A DNA stretch of 39,301 nt from JACCTH01 sp050741915. Its GTDB lineage: Bacteria; Actinomycetota; Acidimicrobiia; Spongiisociales; ZC4RG35. The notes under the pieces are model-generated. The model was not told the DNA's origin. It did no database searches and was given only the letters and a program-made list of their open reading frames with translations. This document shows, one piece after another, positions 1 to 7,801 of this stretch. Each line of letters begins with the position of its first letter. Position 1 is the stretch's first letter. The translations under genes were made by a program, and so were the position numbers. The stretch covers positions 1-39,301 of the forward strand of contig JBOGEX010000091.1 in NCBI GenBank assembly GCA_050741915.1. Reading direction: 5' to 3'.

Positions 1-713
1 GCGGTGATGTACTCGGACAGGATCTCGATATCCGGATTCACTGCTAGCGCTCCGGCCATATAACCGGCCTCGAACTTCTCGATCAGACCACCGACGCCAC
101 TCACCCCACCGATGAAGCCGATGGTTCCGGTCGTGGACTTGAGGGCGGCGGCGGCCCCGACGAGGAAGGAGCCCTGCTCCTCGGAGAACACCAAGCCGGC
201 GATGTTCTCGCCGTAGGGCACTGGCGGGTCCTGGGAGAAGTCGAGCATGGCTGAGTCGACCACCCCGAAGTTGGTGTCGGGGTTCTCACTGCCTACCGCA
301 GCGGCATCACCCTCGAAGAGGAAGCCAATCGCAAGCACGATGTCGCTGGAATCTGCCGCCAGCTGGAGCAGTTCGGCCCGGTTGGAGCCGTCGTCGTTGG
401 GCGAGGCTTCGGTGAAGGTGATACCCAGCTCGTCGGCGGCTCGCTCAAGCCCTGCAGCGGCGGAGTCGTTGAACGACTGGTCACCCCGACCGCCGATGTC
501 GAAAACGAGGCCGACAGCCACCTCGGTGGCGGCACCAGTGGTTTCGGTCATCGGCTCCGTGGTTTCGGTTGTCGGCTCCGTGGTTTCGGTTGTCGGCTCC
601 GTGGTATCTGTCGTAGGGGCCGTGGTAGTGACGGCCTCGCCGCCTCCTCCACACGACACCAGCACCAGCATTGCTACCGCCAGAAGCGACAGCACGCGTA
701 GGTGTTGTTTCAC
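1..713 (-). CDS. BMP/PnrA-like substrate-binding lipoprotein (5' part only)
   Basis: This is the N-terminal part of a substrate-binding lipoprotein of the Bmp/Med/PnrA family, which delivers nucleosides or related solutes to an ABC importer. The 3' end lies beyond the window edge. The start is GTG at 713, with GGAAGG nine bases upstream. Residues 1-20 form a lipoprotein signal ending in a lipobox read as L-V-S-C, so the mature protein should be lipidated on Cys. A Thr/Glu/Pro linker of three near-identical 7-residue repeats follows. The BMP domain then opens with VGLVFDIGGRGDQSFNDSAA, which matches the family's 'GGxxDxSFN' signature, and continues through a second conserved stretch, TTGTIGFIGGVSGVG. 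The family assignment is firm. The substrate cannot be read from this fragment, and permease and ATPase genes would be expected beyond base 1. Confidence 0.85.
   Translation of the reverse strand, partial: MKQHLRVLSLLAVAMLVLVSCGGGGEAVTTTAPTTDTTEPTTETTEPTTETTEPMTETTGAATEVAVGLVFDIGGRGDQSFNDSAAAGLERAADELGITFTEASPNDDGSNRAELLQLAADSSDIVLAIGFLFEGDAAAVGSENPDTNFGVVDSAMLDFSQDPPVPYGENIAGLVFSEEQGSFLVGAAAALKSTTGTIGFIGGVSGVGGLIEKFEAGYMAGALAVNPDIEILSEYIT
541..603. repeat. 21-bp tandem repeat (3 copies) in the lipoprotein linker
   Basis: Three head-to-tail 21-bp units occupy 541-561, 562-582 and 583-603. The last two are identical and the first differs at two bases. They are in frame and encode a repeated heptapeptide (TEPTTET type) that tethers the binding domain to its lipid anchor. 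Such repeats can change copy number by slippage without breaking the frame. Confidence 0.85.
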
Positions 714-944
714 AGTTGTTTTCCTTCCAATTGGTGAATGGCGAGCGCTTTGTCCCGCCGGAGCCGCAGATTAGCGAGCAAGTGAGGTTTCAGCCCGATC
801 GAGTGTGGGTCAACCTGTCCAGTCCAGATTCCACTATGGAACCCAATCATCGACGAAGGACGGGTGGTCTCGTGTTCGCCCAGTCAATTCCCTAGCTCCA
901 GCTCAGTTTCCTATCGCCCCCGAGCCACATCCTTTCCTGTCGCC

Positions 945-1052
945 TAATTCGGTCACTGACGAACGCTCTCCGGCAAATTCGGTAACCCACCCCGGTACTC
1001 GTTCGCCAGCGACCGAATAAGCCAGAAAGCGGACGTGAGCGACCGAATTTGG
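945..1052. repeat. Intergenic repeat cluster A (2 direct + 2 inverted units)
   Basis: The 426-bp gap between the end of clpC and the lipoprotein start has no convincing gene but holds an ordered repeat. Direct units begin at 946 (AATTCGGTCACTGACGAACG) and 975 (AAATTCGGTAACCCAC). Inverted units lie at 1000-1020 and 1035-1052, the last ending in GACCGAATTTGG. Units are spaced about 30 bp in both halves. The unit at 946-965 matches the reverse complement of 1000-1019 at about 17 of 20 positions. The RNA could fold into nested hairpins. It begins about 88 bp past the clpC stop, so a terminator or 3'-end processing role is possible. It resembles clusters B and C in layout. Confidence 0.8.
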
Positions 1053-1139
1053 AGTTGGGTGAGCGTCTTGACGTCTTTCCAGAGCCAACTTGCCGGGAGT
1101 GGCCCGAAGTGCCGAGGGGGGTTCCCGAAGCGAGAGTCG

Positions 1140-3644
1140 TTATTCGTTGACGGCGGAGGCGTGGCTGGGAGCGGGCTCGGGCGATGGCTCGACCGCCTCG
1201 AAGGTGAGCTCGTCGGCACCCTCTTCGACAGTGACCAACACCGTCGACCCGGCCTTGAATTCGCCCAGAAGAACCCGCTCGGACAGCGGATCCTCGAGGA
1301 GGCGCTGCACGGCTCGGCGCAGCGGGCGTGCGCCCATCTCTCGGTCATAACCCTTGATGGCCAAGAAGACCTTGGAGTCGTCGGTGAGAACCAGGTCGAG
1401 ACCCTGGCTGGAAAGCTGGGTTCGCACCCGATTCAGCATCAAGTCCACAATCGCCTTGATCTCGTCCATCGTTAGCTCGTGGAAGACGATGATCTCGTCG
1501 AGGCGGTTGATGAACTCTGGCCGGAAGTGGCGCTTCAACTCGTCGGTGACCTTGTCCTTCATGGCCTCGTAGGTGACGTCGTCGGAGTCGATGTGGAATC
1601 CGACCGACTTCTTTCGCAGGTCCCGGGTGCCGAGGTTGGAGGTCATGATGATGACGGTGTTCTTGAAGTCGACTGTGCGCCCCTGGGCATCGGTCAGACG
1701 GCCGTCCTCCAAGATCTGAAGGAGGGTGTTGAAGACGTCGGGGTGGGCCTTCTCGATCTCGTCGAAGAGAACTACAGAAAAAGGCTTGCGGCGCACAGCC
1801 TCGGTGAGCTGGCCACCTTCGTCATAACCCACGTAGCCGGGCGGCGAACCGACCAGGCGGCTGACCGTGTGCTTTTCCATGTACTCGGACATGTCGAGCT
1901 GGATGAGGGCGTCTTCGTTCCCAAAAAGGAACTCGGTCAAGGCCTTGGCGGTTTCAGTCTTTCCGACTCCGGAGGGGCCGAGGAAAATGAACGAACCGGA
2001 AGGACGCTTCGGATCCTTGAGACCAGCCCTGGTTCGGCGGATCGCCTTCGATACGGCAACGATGGCGTCGTGCTGGCCAATGATTCGCTGGTGCAGCTCG
2101 GACTCCATCTGCACGAGGCGAGCGGTCTCTTCTTCCGTGAGGCGATGGACGGGGATACCGGTCCATTGCGCCAGCACCTGCGCGATCTCCTCTTCGTCGA
2201 TCACCCATCCGGTTTCGCCACCGGTGTCCTTCAAGGTCTGCTCCCGCTCGATCCGATCGGCGAGGAGGCTCCGCTCCTGGTCGCGGAGCTGGGCCGCCCT
2301 CTCGAACTGTTGGGCGGTGACGGCTTCATTCTTCTGCCGGCGAACGTCGGTGACCTTGCGATCGATCTCGGCCAGATCGGGGTCTGAAGACGCGCGATAG
2401 ATCCGCATGCGACTGCCGGCTTCATCGATCAAGTCGATCGCTTTGTCAGGAAGGTGCCGATCGGAGATGTAACGGTCGGCGAGATTGGCGGATGAAACAA
2501 TGGCCGCATCGGTGAAGCGCACCGAGTGGTGGGTTTCGTAACGTTCCTTCAACCCCATCAGGATCTGAATGGTGTCGGTGACCGACGGCTCTTCAACCCG
2601 AACCGGCTGGAAGCGTCGCTCCAATGCCGAGTCCTTCTCGAGGTACTTGCGATATTCCTCGAGGGTGGTGGCGCCGATGGTTTGCAGCTCACCGCGGGCC
2701 AGCATCGGCTTAAGAATGGAGGCGGCGTCGATGGCCCCCTCGGCGGCGCCGGCACCCACCAGCGTATGGATCTCATCGATGAAGAGGATGATGTCGCCGC
2801 GGGTGCGAATCTCCTTTAATACCTTCTTCAGTCTCTCCTCGAAATCGCCTCGGTAACGAGAGCCGGCGACGAGAGCTCCAAGGTCGAGGGTGTAAAGCTG
2901 GCGGTTGTGCAGCGTCTCCGGTACTTCGTTTGAGACGATGCGCTGGGCGAGACCTTCGACGATCGCGGTCTTGCCGACTCCGGGCTCTCCGATCAGCACC
3001 GGATTGTTCTTCGTCCGGCGGGAAAGAATCTGCATGACTCGCTCGATTTCCCTGGTTCGACCGATCACCGGATCGAGCTTGCGTTCGCGGGCTAGCTGGG
3101 TGTAGTTGCGTCCGAACTGGTCGAGGACGGTCGAACCCGAAGTCGAAGACTCACCGCGCGAGGTCGATGATCCCGCCGAGGTCTGTTGCGGCTGGTCCTC
3201 GCTCTGGCCCGAGCCGTTGAGAAGCTGGATAACGGCATGGCGGACCTTGGTGAGCTCGGCCCCCATCTTCTGAAGGACTTGGGCCGCCACCCCTTCTCCC
3301 TCCCGGATCAGACCCAAGAGGATGTGCTCGGTGCCGATGTAGTTGTGGCCAAGTTGCAATGCTTCCCGCAATGAGAGTTCGAGAACTTTCTTCGCTCGCG
3401 GTGTGAAGGGAATGTGGCCGCTCGGGGCTTGGGCACCGCGGCCGATGATCTCGACGACTTGATCTCGCACCCCCACCAGGTTGATGTTGAGTCCTTCGAG
3501 GGCGCGGGCGGCGATACCTTCACCCTCGTTGAGCAGACCGAGCAGGATGTGTTCGGTTCCGATGTAGCTGTGATTGAGAAGGCGTGCTTCTTCCTGAGCG
3601 AGGACGACTACTCGTCGGGCCCGGTCGGTAAAGCGCTCAAACAC
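1140..3644 (-). CDS. clpC: ClpC AAA+ unfoldase
   Basis: ClpC is the Hsp100 unfoldase that feeds substrates to the ClpP protease. The frame is open from 3710, but translation most likely begins at GTG 3644 (V-FERFTDRARRVV), which has AGGAG eight bases upstream and matches the usual ClpC N-terminus. That gives 834 residues, a normal length. In order the protein has two N-terminal Clp repeats (each with an IGTEHILLGL block), AAA1 with GEPGVGKT and FIDEIHTL, a middle domain with a UVR-like motif (QQFERAAQLRDQE), AAA2 with GPSGVGKTETAKAL, and a C-terminal Clp domain. In mycobacteria the orthologue is essential and sits beside lsr2 and lysS. Here no lsr2 is seen next to it. A consensus TATAAT lies just upstream. 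Confidence 0.97.
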   Translation of the reverse strand: MFERFTDRARRVVVLAQEEARLLNHSYIGTEHILLGLLNEGEGIAARALEGLNINLVGVRDQVVEIIGRGAQAPSGHIPFTPRAKKVLELSLREALQLGHNYIGTEHILLGLIREGEGVAAQVLQKMGAELTKVRHAVIQLLNGSGQSEDQPQQTSAGSSTSRGESSTSGSTVLDQFGRNYTQLARERKLDPVIGRTREIERVMQILSRRTKNNPVLIGEPGVGKTAIVEGLAQRIVSNEVPETLHNRQLYTLDLGALVAGSRYRGDFEERLKKVLKEIRTRGDIILFIDEIHTLVGAGAAEGAIDAASILKPMLARGELQTIGATTLEEYRKYLEKDSALERRFQPVRVEEPSVTDTIQILMGLKERYETHHSVRFTDAAIVSSANLADRYISDRHLPDKAIDLIDEAGSRMRIYRASSDPDLAEIDRKVTDVRRQKNEAVTAQQFERAAQLRDQERSLLADRIEREQTLKDTGGETGWVIDEEEIAQVLAQWTGIPVHRLTEEETARLVQMESELHQRIIGQHDAIVAVSKAIRRTRAGLKDPKRPSGSFIFLGPSGVGKTETAKALTEFLFGNEDALIQLDMSEYMEKHTVSRLVGSPPGYVGYDEGGQLTEAVRRKPFSVVLFDEIEKAHPDVFNTLLQILEDGRLTDAQGRTVDFKNTVIIMTSNLGTRDLRKKSVGFHIDSDDVTYEAMKDKVTDELKRHFRPEFINRLDEIIVFHELTMDEIKAIVDLMLNRVRTQLSSQGLDLVLTDDSKVFLAIKGYDREMGARPLRRAVQRLLEDPLSERVLLGEFKAGSTVLVTVEEGADELTFEAVEPSPEPAPSHASAVNE

Positions 3645-3689
3645 TCTCGGTACTCCTGACTGCGATTCCCCTGGCGAGGCTAATTGCGG

Positions 3690-3695
3690 ATTATA
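3690..3695 (-). promoter_or_regulatory. Candidate -10 element for clpC with an adjacent dyad
   Basis: Read on the minus strand, a perfect TATAAT lies at 3695-3690, about 46 bases before the clpC start. No good -35 is seen. A 5-bp dyad (GGTGT-N4-ACACC) lies just upstream, around 3702-3715, between the clpC promoter and the divergent polyprenyl synthase gene. It could be an operator. The known ClgR box was not recognised. Confidence 0.5.
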
Positions 3696-3703
3696 TCGGC
3701 AGG

Positions 3704-4786
3704 GTGTCACAACACCTTGTGACCAACTCCGAAGCGTCCGCGAAGATCACTCCTCCGGACTGGCGACCCCCGCCTTTTCGTTACGCTTTGTGGGTGCAGG
3801 AACTGAGCGCCCTGGTCCCTGTCCCCCACGTCTGGGACCGGCTGGCCACAGTAGAGGCGCGGCTGCTGGAGGTGACCAATGCCGATGACCCCTATCTGAC
3901 CAAGATCTTTCAGCACCTGCTGGTGGCGGGCGGAAAGCGCTTTCGGCCTTTACTGGCTTTGCTGGCAGCCGAATTCGGCCCCGAACCTGAGACCCGGAGG
4001 CCGGTCGAGGCCGGGGTGGCAGTCGAACTGATCCACGTCGGGAGCCTCTATCACGACGACGTAATCGACGAGTCCGACACTCGGCGGGGGGCGCCGTCGG
4101 CCAACGTCAACTGGAACAACACCGTCGCCATCCTCGCAGGGGACTTCCTTCTCGCCCGGGCTTCTGAGGTCGCCGCTACCTACCTGTCGCAGGAGGCGGT
4201 TCGCCTGCTGGCGGTCACCTATGCCGAGCTGGTGGTGGGACAGAGTCGCGAGTTGCAATTGGTCGGTTCCCTCGATCATTCCCGGTCCGAGTACGAACGC
4301 GTTATCGGGGACAAAACGGCTTCTTTGATCAGGACTTCGGCCCGCTTGGGGGCGATGGCATCGGGGGCGTCCGACGACGTCGTCGACACCTTGACCGAGT
4401 GGGCCTGGGAGCTGGGAATGGTGTTCCAGCTGAGCGACGATGCGCTCGACCTGGTGGGAAACGAGACCACGCTCGGAAAGCCGGCCGGTTCCGACATTCG
4501 GGGAGGTAAATTCACCCTCCCGGTTCTCGCCGCGGTTGCGGCCCCCGACGGCGATCGGCTGCGGGCCCTCATTGACCGGCCCCGCCCCTACCCGGACGAG
4601 GTCGTTACCAAGGCCATCGCCCATTTACGAAACGGCAGCTGGGTTGATCAGGCGGTGGATGCCGCTCTCGATCGCCTCCGCGACGCCCAGCGGCTGCTGC
4701 TCAACCTACCCGAGACCGAGGTTCGCAACGTGCTGACCAATCTTGGCGCCTATCTGGTCGAACGCGTCGAGGCTGCTCGCTCCTAG
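3704..4786 (+). CDS. Long-chain all-trans polyprenyl diphosphate synthase
   Basis: This enzyme makes the isoprenoid chain for menaquinone (or a related polyprenol) by adding isopentenyl diphosphate units. Both aspartate-rich motifs are present: DDVID within HVGSLYHDDVIDESDTRRG, and DDALD within FQLSDDALDLVG. The GGKRFRPLL motif and the GQSREL/KTASLI region are also there. The residue five positions before the first motif is Gly. A small residue there is typical of long-chain enzymes rather than geranylgeranyl synthases. The first possible start is GTG 3704, but residues before about 31 look non-conserved and lie in the clpC promoter region, so GTG 3794 is a reasonable alternative (330 residues). 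The gene is divergent from clpC and convergent with the GGDEF-like gene, whose stop is seven bases away. Confidence 0.9.
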   Translation: MSQHLVTNSEASAKITPPDWRPPPFRYALWVQELSALVPVPHVWDRLATVEARLLEVTNADDPYLTKIFQHLLVAGGKRFRPLLALLAAEFGPEPETRRPVEAGVAVELIHVGSLYHDDVIDESDTRRGAPSANVNWNNTVAILAGDFLLARASEVAATYLSQEAVRLLAVTYAELVVGQSRELQLVGSLDHSRSEYERVIGDKTASLIRTSARLGAMASGASDDVVDTLTEWAWELGMVFQLSDDALDLVGNETTLGKPAGSDIRGGKFTLPVLAAVAAPDGDRLRALIDRPRPYPDEVVTKAIAHLRNGSWVDQAVDAALDRLRDAQRLLLNLPETEVRNVLTNLGAYLVERVEAARS

Positions 4787-4793
4787 GCGCGGT

Positions 4794-5372
4794 TCAGAGT
4801 GCGATCTCGGCGATGTTGGGTACTTCGGAGCGCGCCGTCCTGGCCGCTTCCACCGCTAGGTCGAGATAGTCCTCCGGTTGGGCGCTGTCGCCTTCGACTG
4901 CCACCACAAGTCCGAACTTGATTTCGGCTGTGATCTCCGGATCAGCGATGGCGTGACGAAGCGTCGTCCGCATGCGCGAGGTCACCGTCGAAGCACCGTG
5001 ACGCTGAAACTCGCGCAGAACCACTACGAAAGTATGGCTATTCAAACGGCCGGTGTCATCCACCGCCCGTCCGGCGTCTGAGAGGGCGAGTGAAACCAAA
5101 CGCGCCAAGTGGGCGCCTTGCTCGGCCGTGCAGTCAGCCATGGCAGGGATGACGATCACCATCACCCCGAACGGTTCCCGTCGTCGGTTCCACCAAGCCC
5201 AGGCGCGGCGAATGGCTTCGATGGTCCCCGTACGGTTGAGCATGCCGGTGTCGACATCGACCGGAAGGAAGGTGTCGACGAGCTGGCGCAGGCGGGCGAT
5301 CTCGTCGTCTTTCTGGTCGATCAGGGCCAGCAAACCGGAAACATCGGTGATGGGGCGCTCGGGGTCTCCCAT
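4794..5372 (-). CDS. Degenerate GGDEF-domain protein with an intact I-site motif
   Basis: A 192-residue protein. Residues 11-37 look like a short coiled coil (LLALIDQKDDEIARLRQL). Residues 40-190 follow the GGDEF fold: a DxTGxxNR-like opening (DTGMLNRTG, 41-49), a hydrophobic strand at 69-76, and a strand FVVVL at 115-119. The catalytic GGDEF signature is replaced by NSHTF (111-115), so diguanylate cyclase activity is not expected. An RxxD motif (RAVD, 102-105) is kept exactly five residues before it, the spacing of the c-di-GMP inhibitory site in PleD-type enzymes. It may therefore bind c-di-GMP as a sensor. It lies 46 bp behind lysS and is probably co-transcribed with it. No clear Shine-Dalgarno supports ATG 5372. 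Confidence 0.6.
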   Translation of the reverse strand: MGDPERPITDVSGLLALIDQKDDEIARLRQLVDTFLPVDVDTGMLNRTGTIEAIRRAWAWWNRRREPFGVMVIVIPAMADCTAEQGAHLARLVSLALSDAGRAVDDTGRLNSHTFVVVLREFQRHGASTVTSRMRTTLRHAIADPEITAEIKFGLVVAVEGDSAQPEDYLDLAVEAARTARSEVPNIAEIAL

Positions 5373-5418
5373 GGGGTTGGAATCGGTCGAAACCAGCCCC
5401 TACTTGATGGCTGGATGC

Positions 5419-6843
5419 CTACGGACCGGAGCTCTCCGGGCGGAGGGTCGGAAAAAGAATCACGTCGCGGATGTGGGGGGTGTCGGTGACCAGCATGACC
5501 AGTCGGTCGACTCCGATTCCGAGGCCTCCTGTCGGTGGCATGCCATATTCGAGAGCGCGCAGGAAATCCTCGTCGAGCGGGTGCGCCTCGACGTCTCCCG
5601 CCGCCCGAGCAGCCGCCTGCTCTTCGAACCGAGCCCTCTGATCGATTGGATCGATTAGCTCGGAGAATGCATTCACGTACTCGGCCCCGGCGATAACCAA
5701 CTCGAAGCGCTCGACCAGATCCGGATCGGAGCGATGGACCCGGGCCAAAGGGGAGATCTCCTTGGGATGGTCGGTGACGAATGTCGGTTCCCAGATGTTT
5801 CCCTCGACAGCTCCGTCATAGATCGCCTCGATCAGCCGCCCGGGCCCCCATCCCGCTTCTGCTTCCGATCCGTAACGACGGGCCAGGGTTAAGAGCTCCT
5901 CGAGAGGGCGATGGAGAGTTATGGGCTCACCGACCGCTTCGCTCACCAGTTCGAGCATCGTGGCCCGGCGGAATGGAGGATTGAAGTCGATCGGCTTGCC
6001 CCGGTAAGTGATCGTCGTTCCACCGGTGATTGACTTCACGACCGAGACGAAGACCTCCTCGATGAGGTTGATGATGTCGTGGTAGTCGGCCATCGCCTGA
6101 TAAGCCTCGAGCATTGTGAACTCCGGGTTGTGGGTGGAGTCGATCCCCTCGTTGCGGAAGACCCGGCCGATCTCGAAGACTCGCTCCATTCCACCGACGA
6201 TCAAGCGCTTGAGATAGAGCTCCAACGAGATCCGCAGCTTCATCTCAAGGTCGAGTGCCTCGTGATGGGTGAGAAAGGGCCGGGCGATGGCGCCGGTCGC
6301 CAGCGACAGGAGAACCGGGGTCTCCACTTCCACAAAACCGCGCGTCAAGAACTCGGAGCGAAGGACACTGACAACTTCGGAACGCGCCTGTGCCACGGCC
6401 AGCGAACGATCGTTGACGATGAGGTCGAGGTAGCGCTGGCGCGAGCGGGCTTCGATATCCCTCATCCCATGCCACTTGTCGGGTAAAGGCCTCCGAATTC
6501 GGGCCAGTACTTCGAACGAATCGAGCCGCACGGAGAGCTCTCCCTTGCGGGTGGTCACGAGCTCGCCTTCGCCCCCGACCCAATCGCCCAGGTTCGTTTC
6601 GGCGAGTGACTCGAAGGCCTCACCCGGCAGAAGAGACGACTCGGCGAGGAGCTGAATCCGGCCCGAATAGTCGCGGATCTGTAGGAACACCAGCTTGCCA
6701 AACGACCGCTTGAGCATGACCCGGCCCGCCACCGCCACCACCTGTCCGGTCTCAGCCCCCGGACCGAGTTGAGCATGAGCTGCGGCGAGATCAGCCGCGA
6801 GGGCGCTGCGTTCGAACCGGTAAGGAAGGTCGTCGGAGGCCAC
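5419..6843 (-). CDS. lysS: Lysyl-tRNA synthetase, class II
   Basis: Charges tRNA-Lys with lysine. The frame is open from 6918, but that extension is encoded by repeat cluster B, so GTG 6843 (V-ASDDLPYRFE) is the likely start, giving 474 residues. An N-terminal OB fold (about 30-130) is followed by the class II catalytic core. The core has motif 1 around FVEVETPVL, motif 2 around ERVFEIGRVFRNEGIDS with HNPEFTMLE, and motif 3 GLGIGVDRLVML near the C-terminus. The ARPFLTHHEALDLEMKLRIS block is typical of LysRS. In M. tuberculosis lysS lies between coaX and clpC1, as here. The GGDEF-like gene follows in the same direction. Confidence 0.96.
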   Translation of the reverse strand: MASDDLPYRFERSALAADLAAAHAQLGPGAETGQVVAVAGRVMLKRSFGKLVFLQIRDYSGRIQLLAESSLLPGEAFESLAETNLGDWVGGEGELVTTRKGELSVRLDSFEVLARIRRPLPDKWHGMRDIEARSRQRYLDLIVNDRSLAVAQARSEVVSVLRSEFLTRGFVEVETPVLLSLATGAIARPFLTHHEALDLEMKLRISLELYLKRLIVGGMERVFEIGRVFRNEGIDSTHNPEFTMLEAYQAMADYHDIINLIEEVFVSVVKSITGGTTITYRGKPIDFNPPFRRATMLELVSEAVGEPITLHRPLEELLTLARRYGSEAEAGWGPGRLIEAIYDGAVEGNIWEPTFVTDHPKEISPLARVHRSDPDLVERFELVIAGAEYVNAFSELIDPIDQRARFEEQAAARAAGDVEAHPLDEDFLRALEYGMPPTGGLGIGVDRLVMLVTDTPHIRDVILFPTLRPESSGP

Positions 6844-6893
6844 GTGACGACTGTATCCGCGTGGAGCTAGCCGGGCCAGGTTGCGCCTGAATG

Positions 6894-7030
6894 ATTCGTT
6901 GCAGGACGACCACCTCACAGCAAATTCGTTGCAGGACGACCACTTCAGACGTAATTCGTTGCAGGGCGACCAACTGTTGGTCGTGGTGCGCCAAATTTCG
7001 CCTGCGGTGGTCGTGATGCGCCAAATTTGG
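6894..7030. repeat. Intergenic repeat cluster B (3 direct + 2 inverted units)
   Basis: Between the coaX stop and the lysS start lie three direct units of one type (6894-6913, 6922-6943, 6953-6974; type ATTCGTTGCAGGACGACCAC). Two inverted units of a second type follow (6977-6999 and 7007-7030; type GGTCGTGGTGCGCCAAATTT). Spacing is 28-31 bp. The two types are imperfect reverse complements of each other. The centre is a hairpin with 7-bp arms (CGACCAA-CTG-TTGGTCG, 6968-6984). The cluster begins about 12 bp after the coaX stop. It shares a 20-bp identical core with cluster C. Confidence 0.88.
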
Positions 7031-7042
7031 GTTCAAGGAGGC

Positions 7043-7801
7043 CTAGTCGTTGTTGAGGGCGAAGATCTCGGCCAGGCCCATCAGGGTCAGATCAGGTTGG
7101 ATGTCTCGCACGAGGCGAGTGTGGACGACGACGATCGGAGCAACGCCGCCGGTGGCCACCACCGGCACCGGGGGGTCGACCTGGGCGAGGATGCGCTCGA
7201 CCAGGCCATCGACCAAACCCGCATACCCGAATATGAGACCGCTCTGAATTGCCTCAACAGTGGAACGGCCCACGGGGTTGCGGGGGGCTGAGAGCTCGAC
7301 CCGACGCAAGGCGGCGGTATGGGTCACCAGGGCGTCGGCCGAAACTTCGAGACCGGGGGCGATCGCTCCACCCCGATAAGAGCCGTCCGGCCCCACCAAG
7401 TCGACCGTGGTGGCGGTTCCAAAGTCGACGACGATCACCGGAGCGCCCAGGAGGCGAACTGCCCCAATGGCGTTGGCGACTCGATCGGCCCCGACCTCGC
7501 GGGGATTGTCGACCGAGAGCGCGATCCCAGTTTTAACTCCTGGTCCGACCACAACGAGGCGGCCATCGATCAAAGGGGCGAGGGCCTCTCGCCAGCTTTC
7601 GGTGCGTTGGGGCACGACCGACGACAAACAACCGCCTTTCACCGGTCCGGCGTATTCGGCCAGCATGGATCGCAGGAGCAAACGACACTCGTCGGCAGTA
7701 CGCTCGAAGTCGGTCGAGATTCGCCAGCGATGAGCGGCTCGCTGCCCGTCCCACAATCCAACGATCGTGTTCGTGTTGCCGACGTCACAGAGCAGCAGCA
7801 T
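7043..7801 (-). CDS. coaX: Type III pantothenate kinase
   Basis: Phosphorylates pantothenate, the first committed step of coenzyme A synthesis. The 252-residue length is normal. ASKHA-fold signatures are clear: the N-terminal phosphate loop LLLCDVGNTNTIVGLW, DFGTATTVDLVG in the middle, and GGAIAPGLEVS. The start ATG at 7801 shares one base with the panC stop (TGATG), so translation is coupled. In mycobacteria panD lies between panC and coaX. Here there is no room for it. CoaX is the last gene of the folate/CoA operon and is followed by repeat cluster B. Confidence 0.96.
   Translation of the reverse strand: MLLLCDVGNTNTIVGLWDGQRAAHRWRISTDFERTADECRLLLRSMLAEYAGPVKGGCLSSVVPQRTESWREALAPLIDGRLVVVGPGVKTGIALSVDNPREVGADRVANAIGAVRLLGAPVIVVDFGTATTVDLVGPDGSYRGGAIAPGLEVSADALVTHTAALRRVELSAPRNPVGRSTVEAIQSGLIFGYAGLVDGLVERILAQVDPPVPVVATGGVAPIVVVHTRLVRDIQPDLTLMGLAEIFALNND

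Noticed and set aside
3950..4624. A 224-residue minus-strand frame opposite the polyprenyl synthase
   Set aside because: Shadow frame. The plus strand has both DDxxD motifs.
6894..7030. A small CRISPR array
   Set aside because: The ~30-bp period suggested one, but the period is unit plus short gap (6-9 bp), with units that diverge and invert. There are no 30-40-bp spacers and no cas genes.
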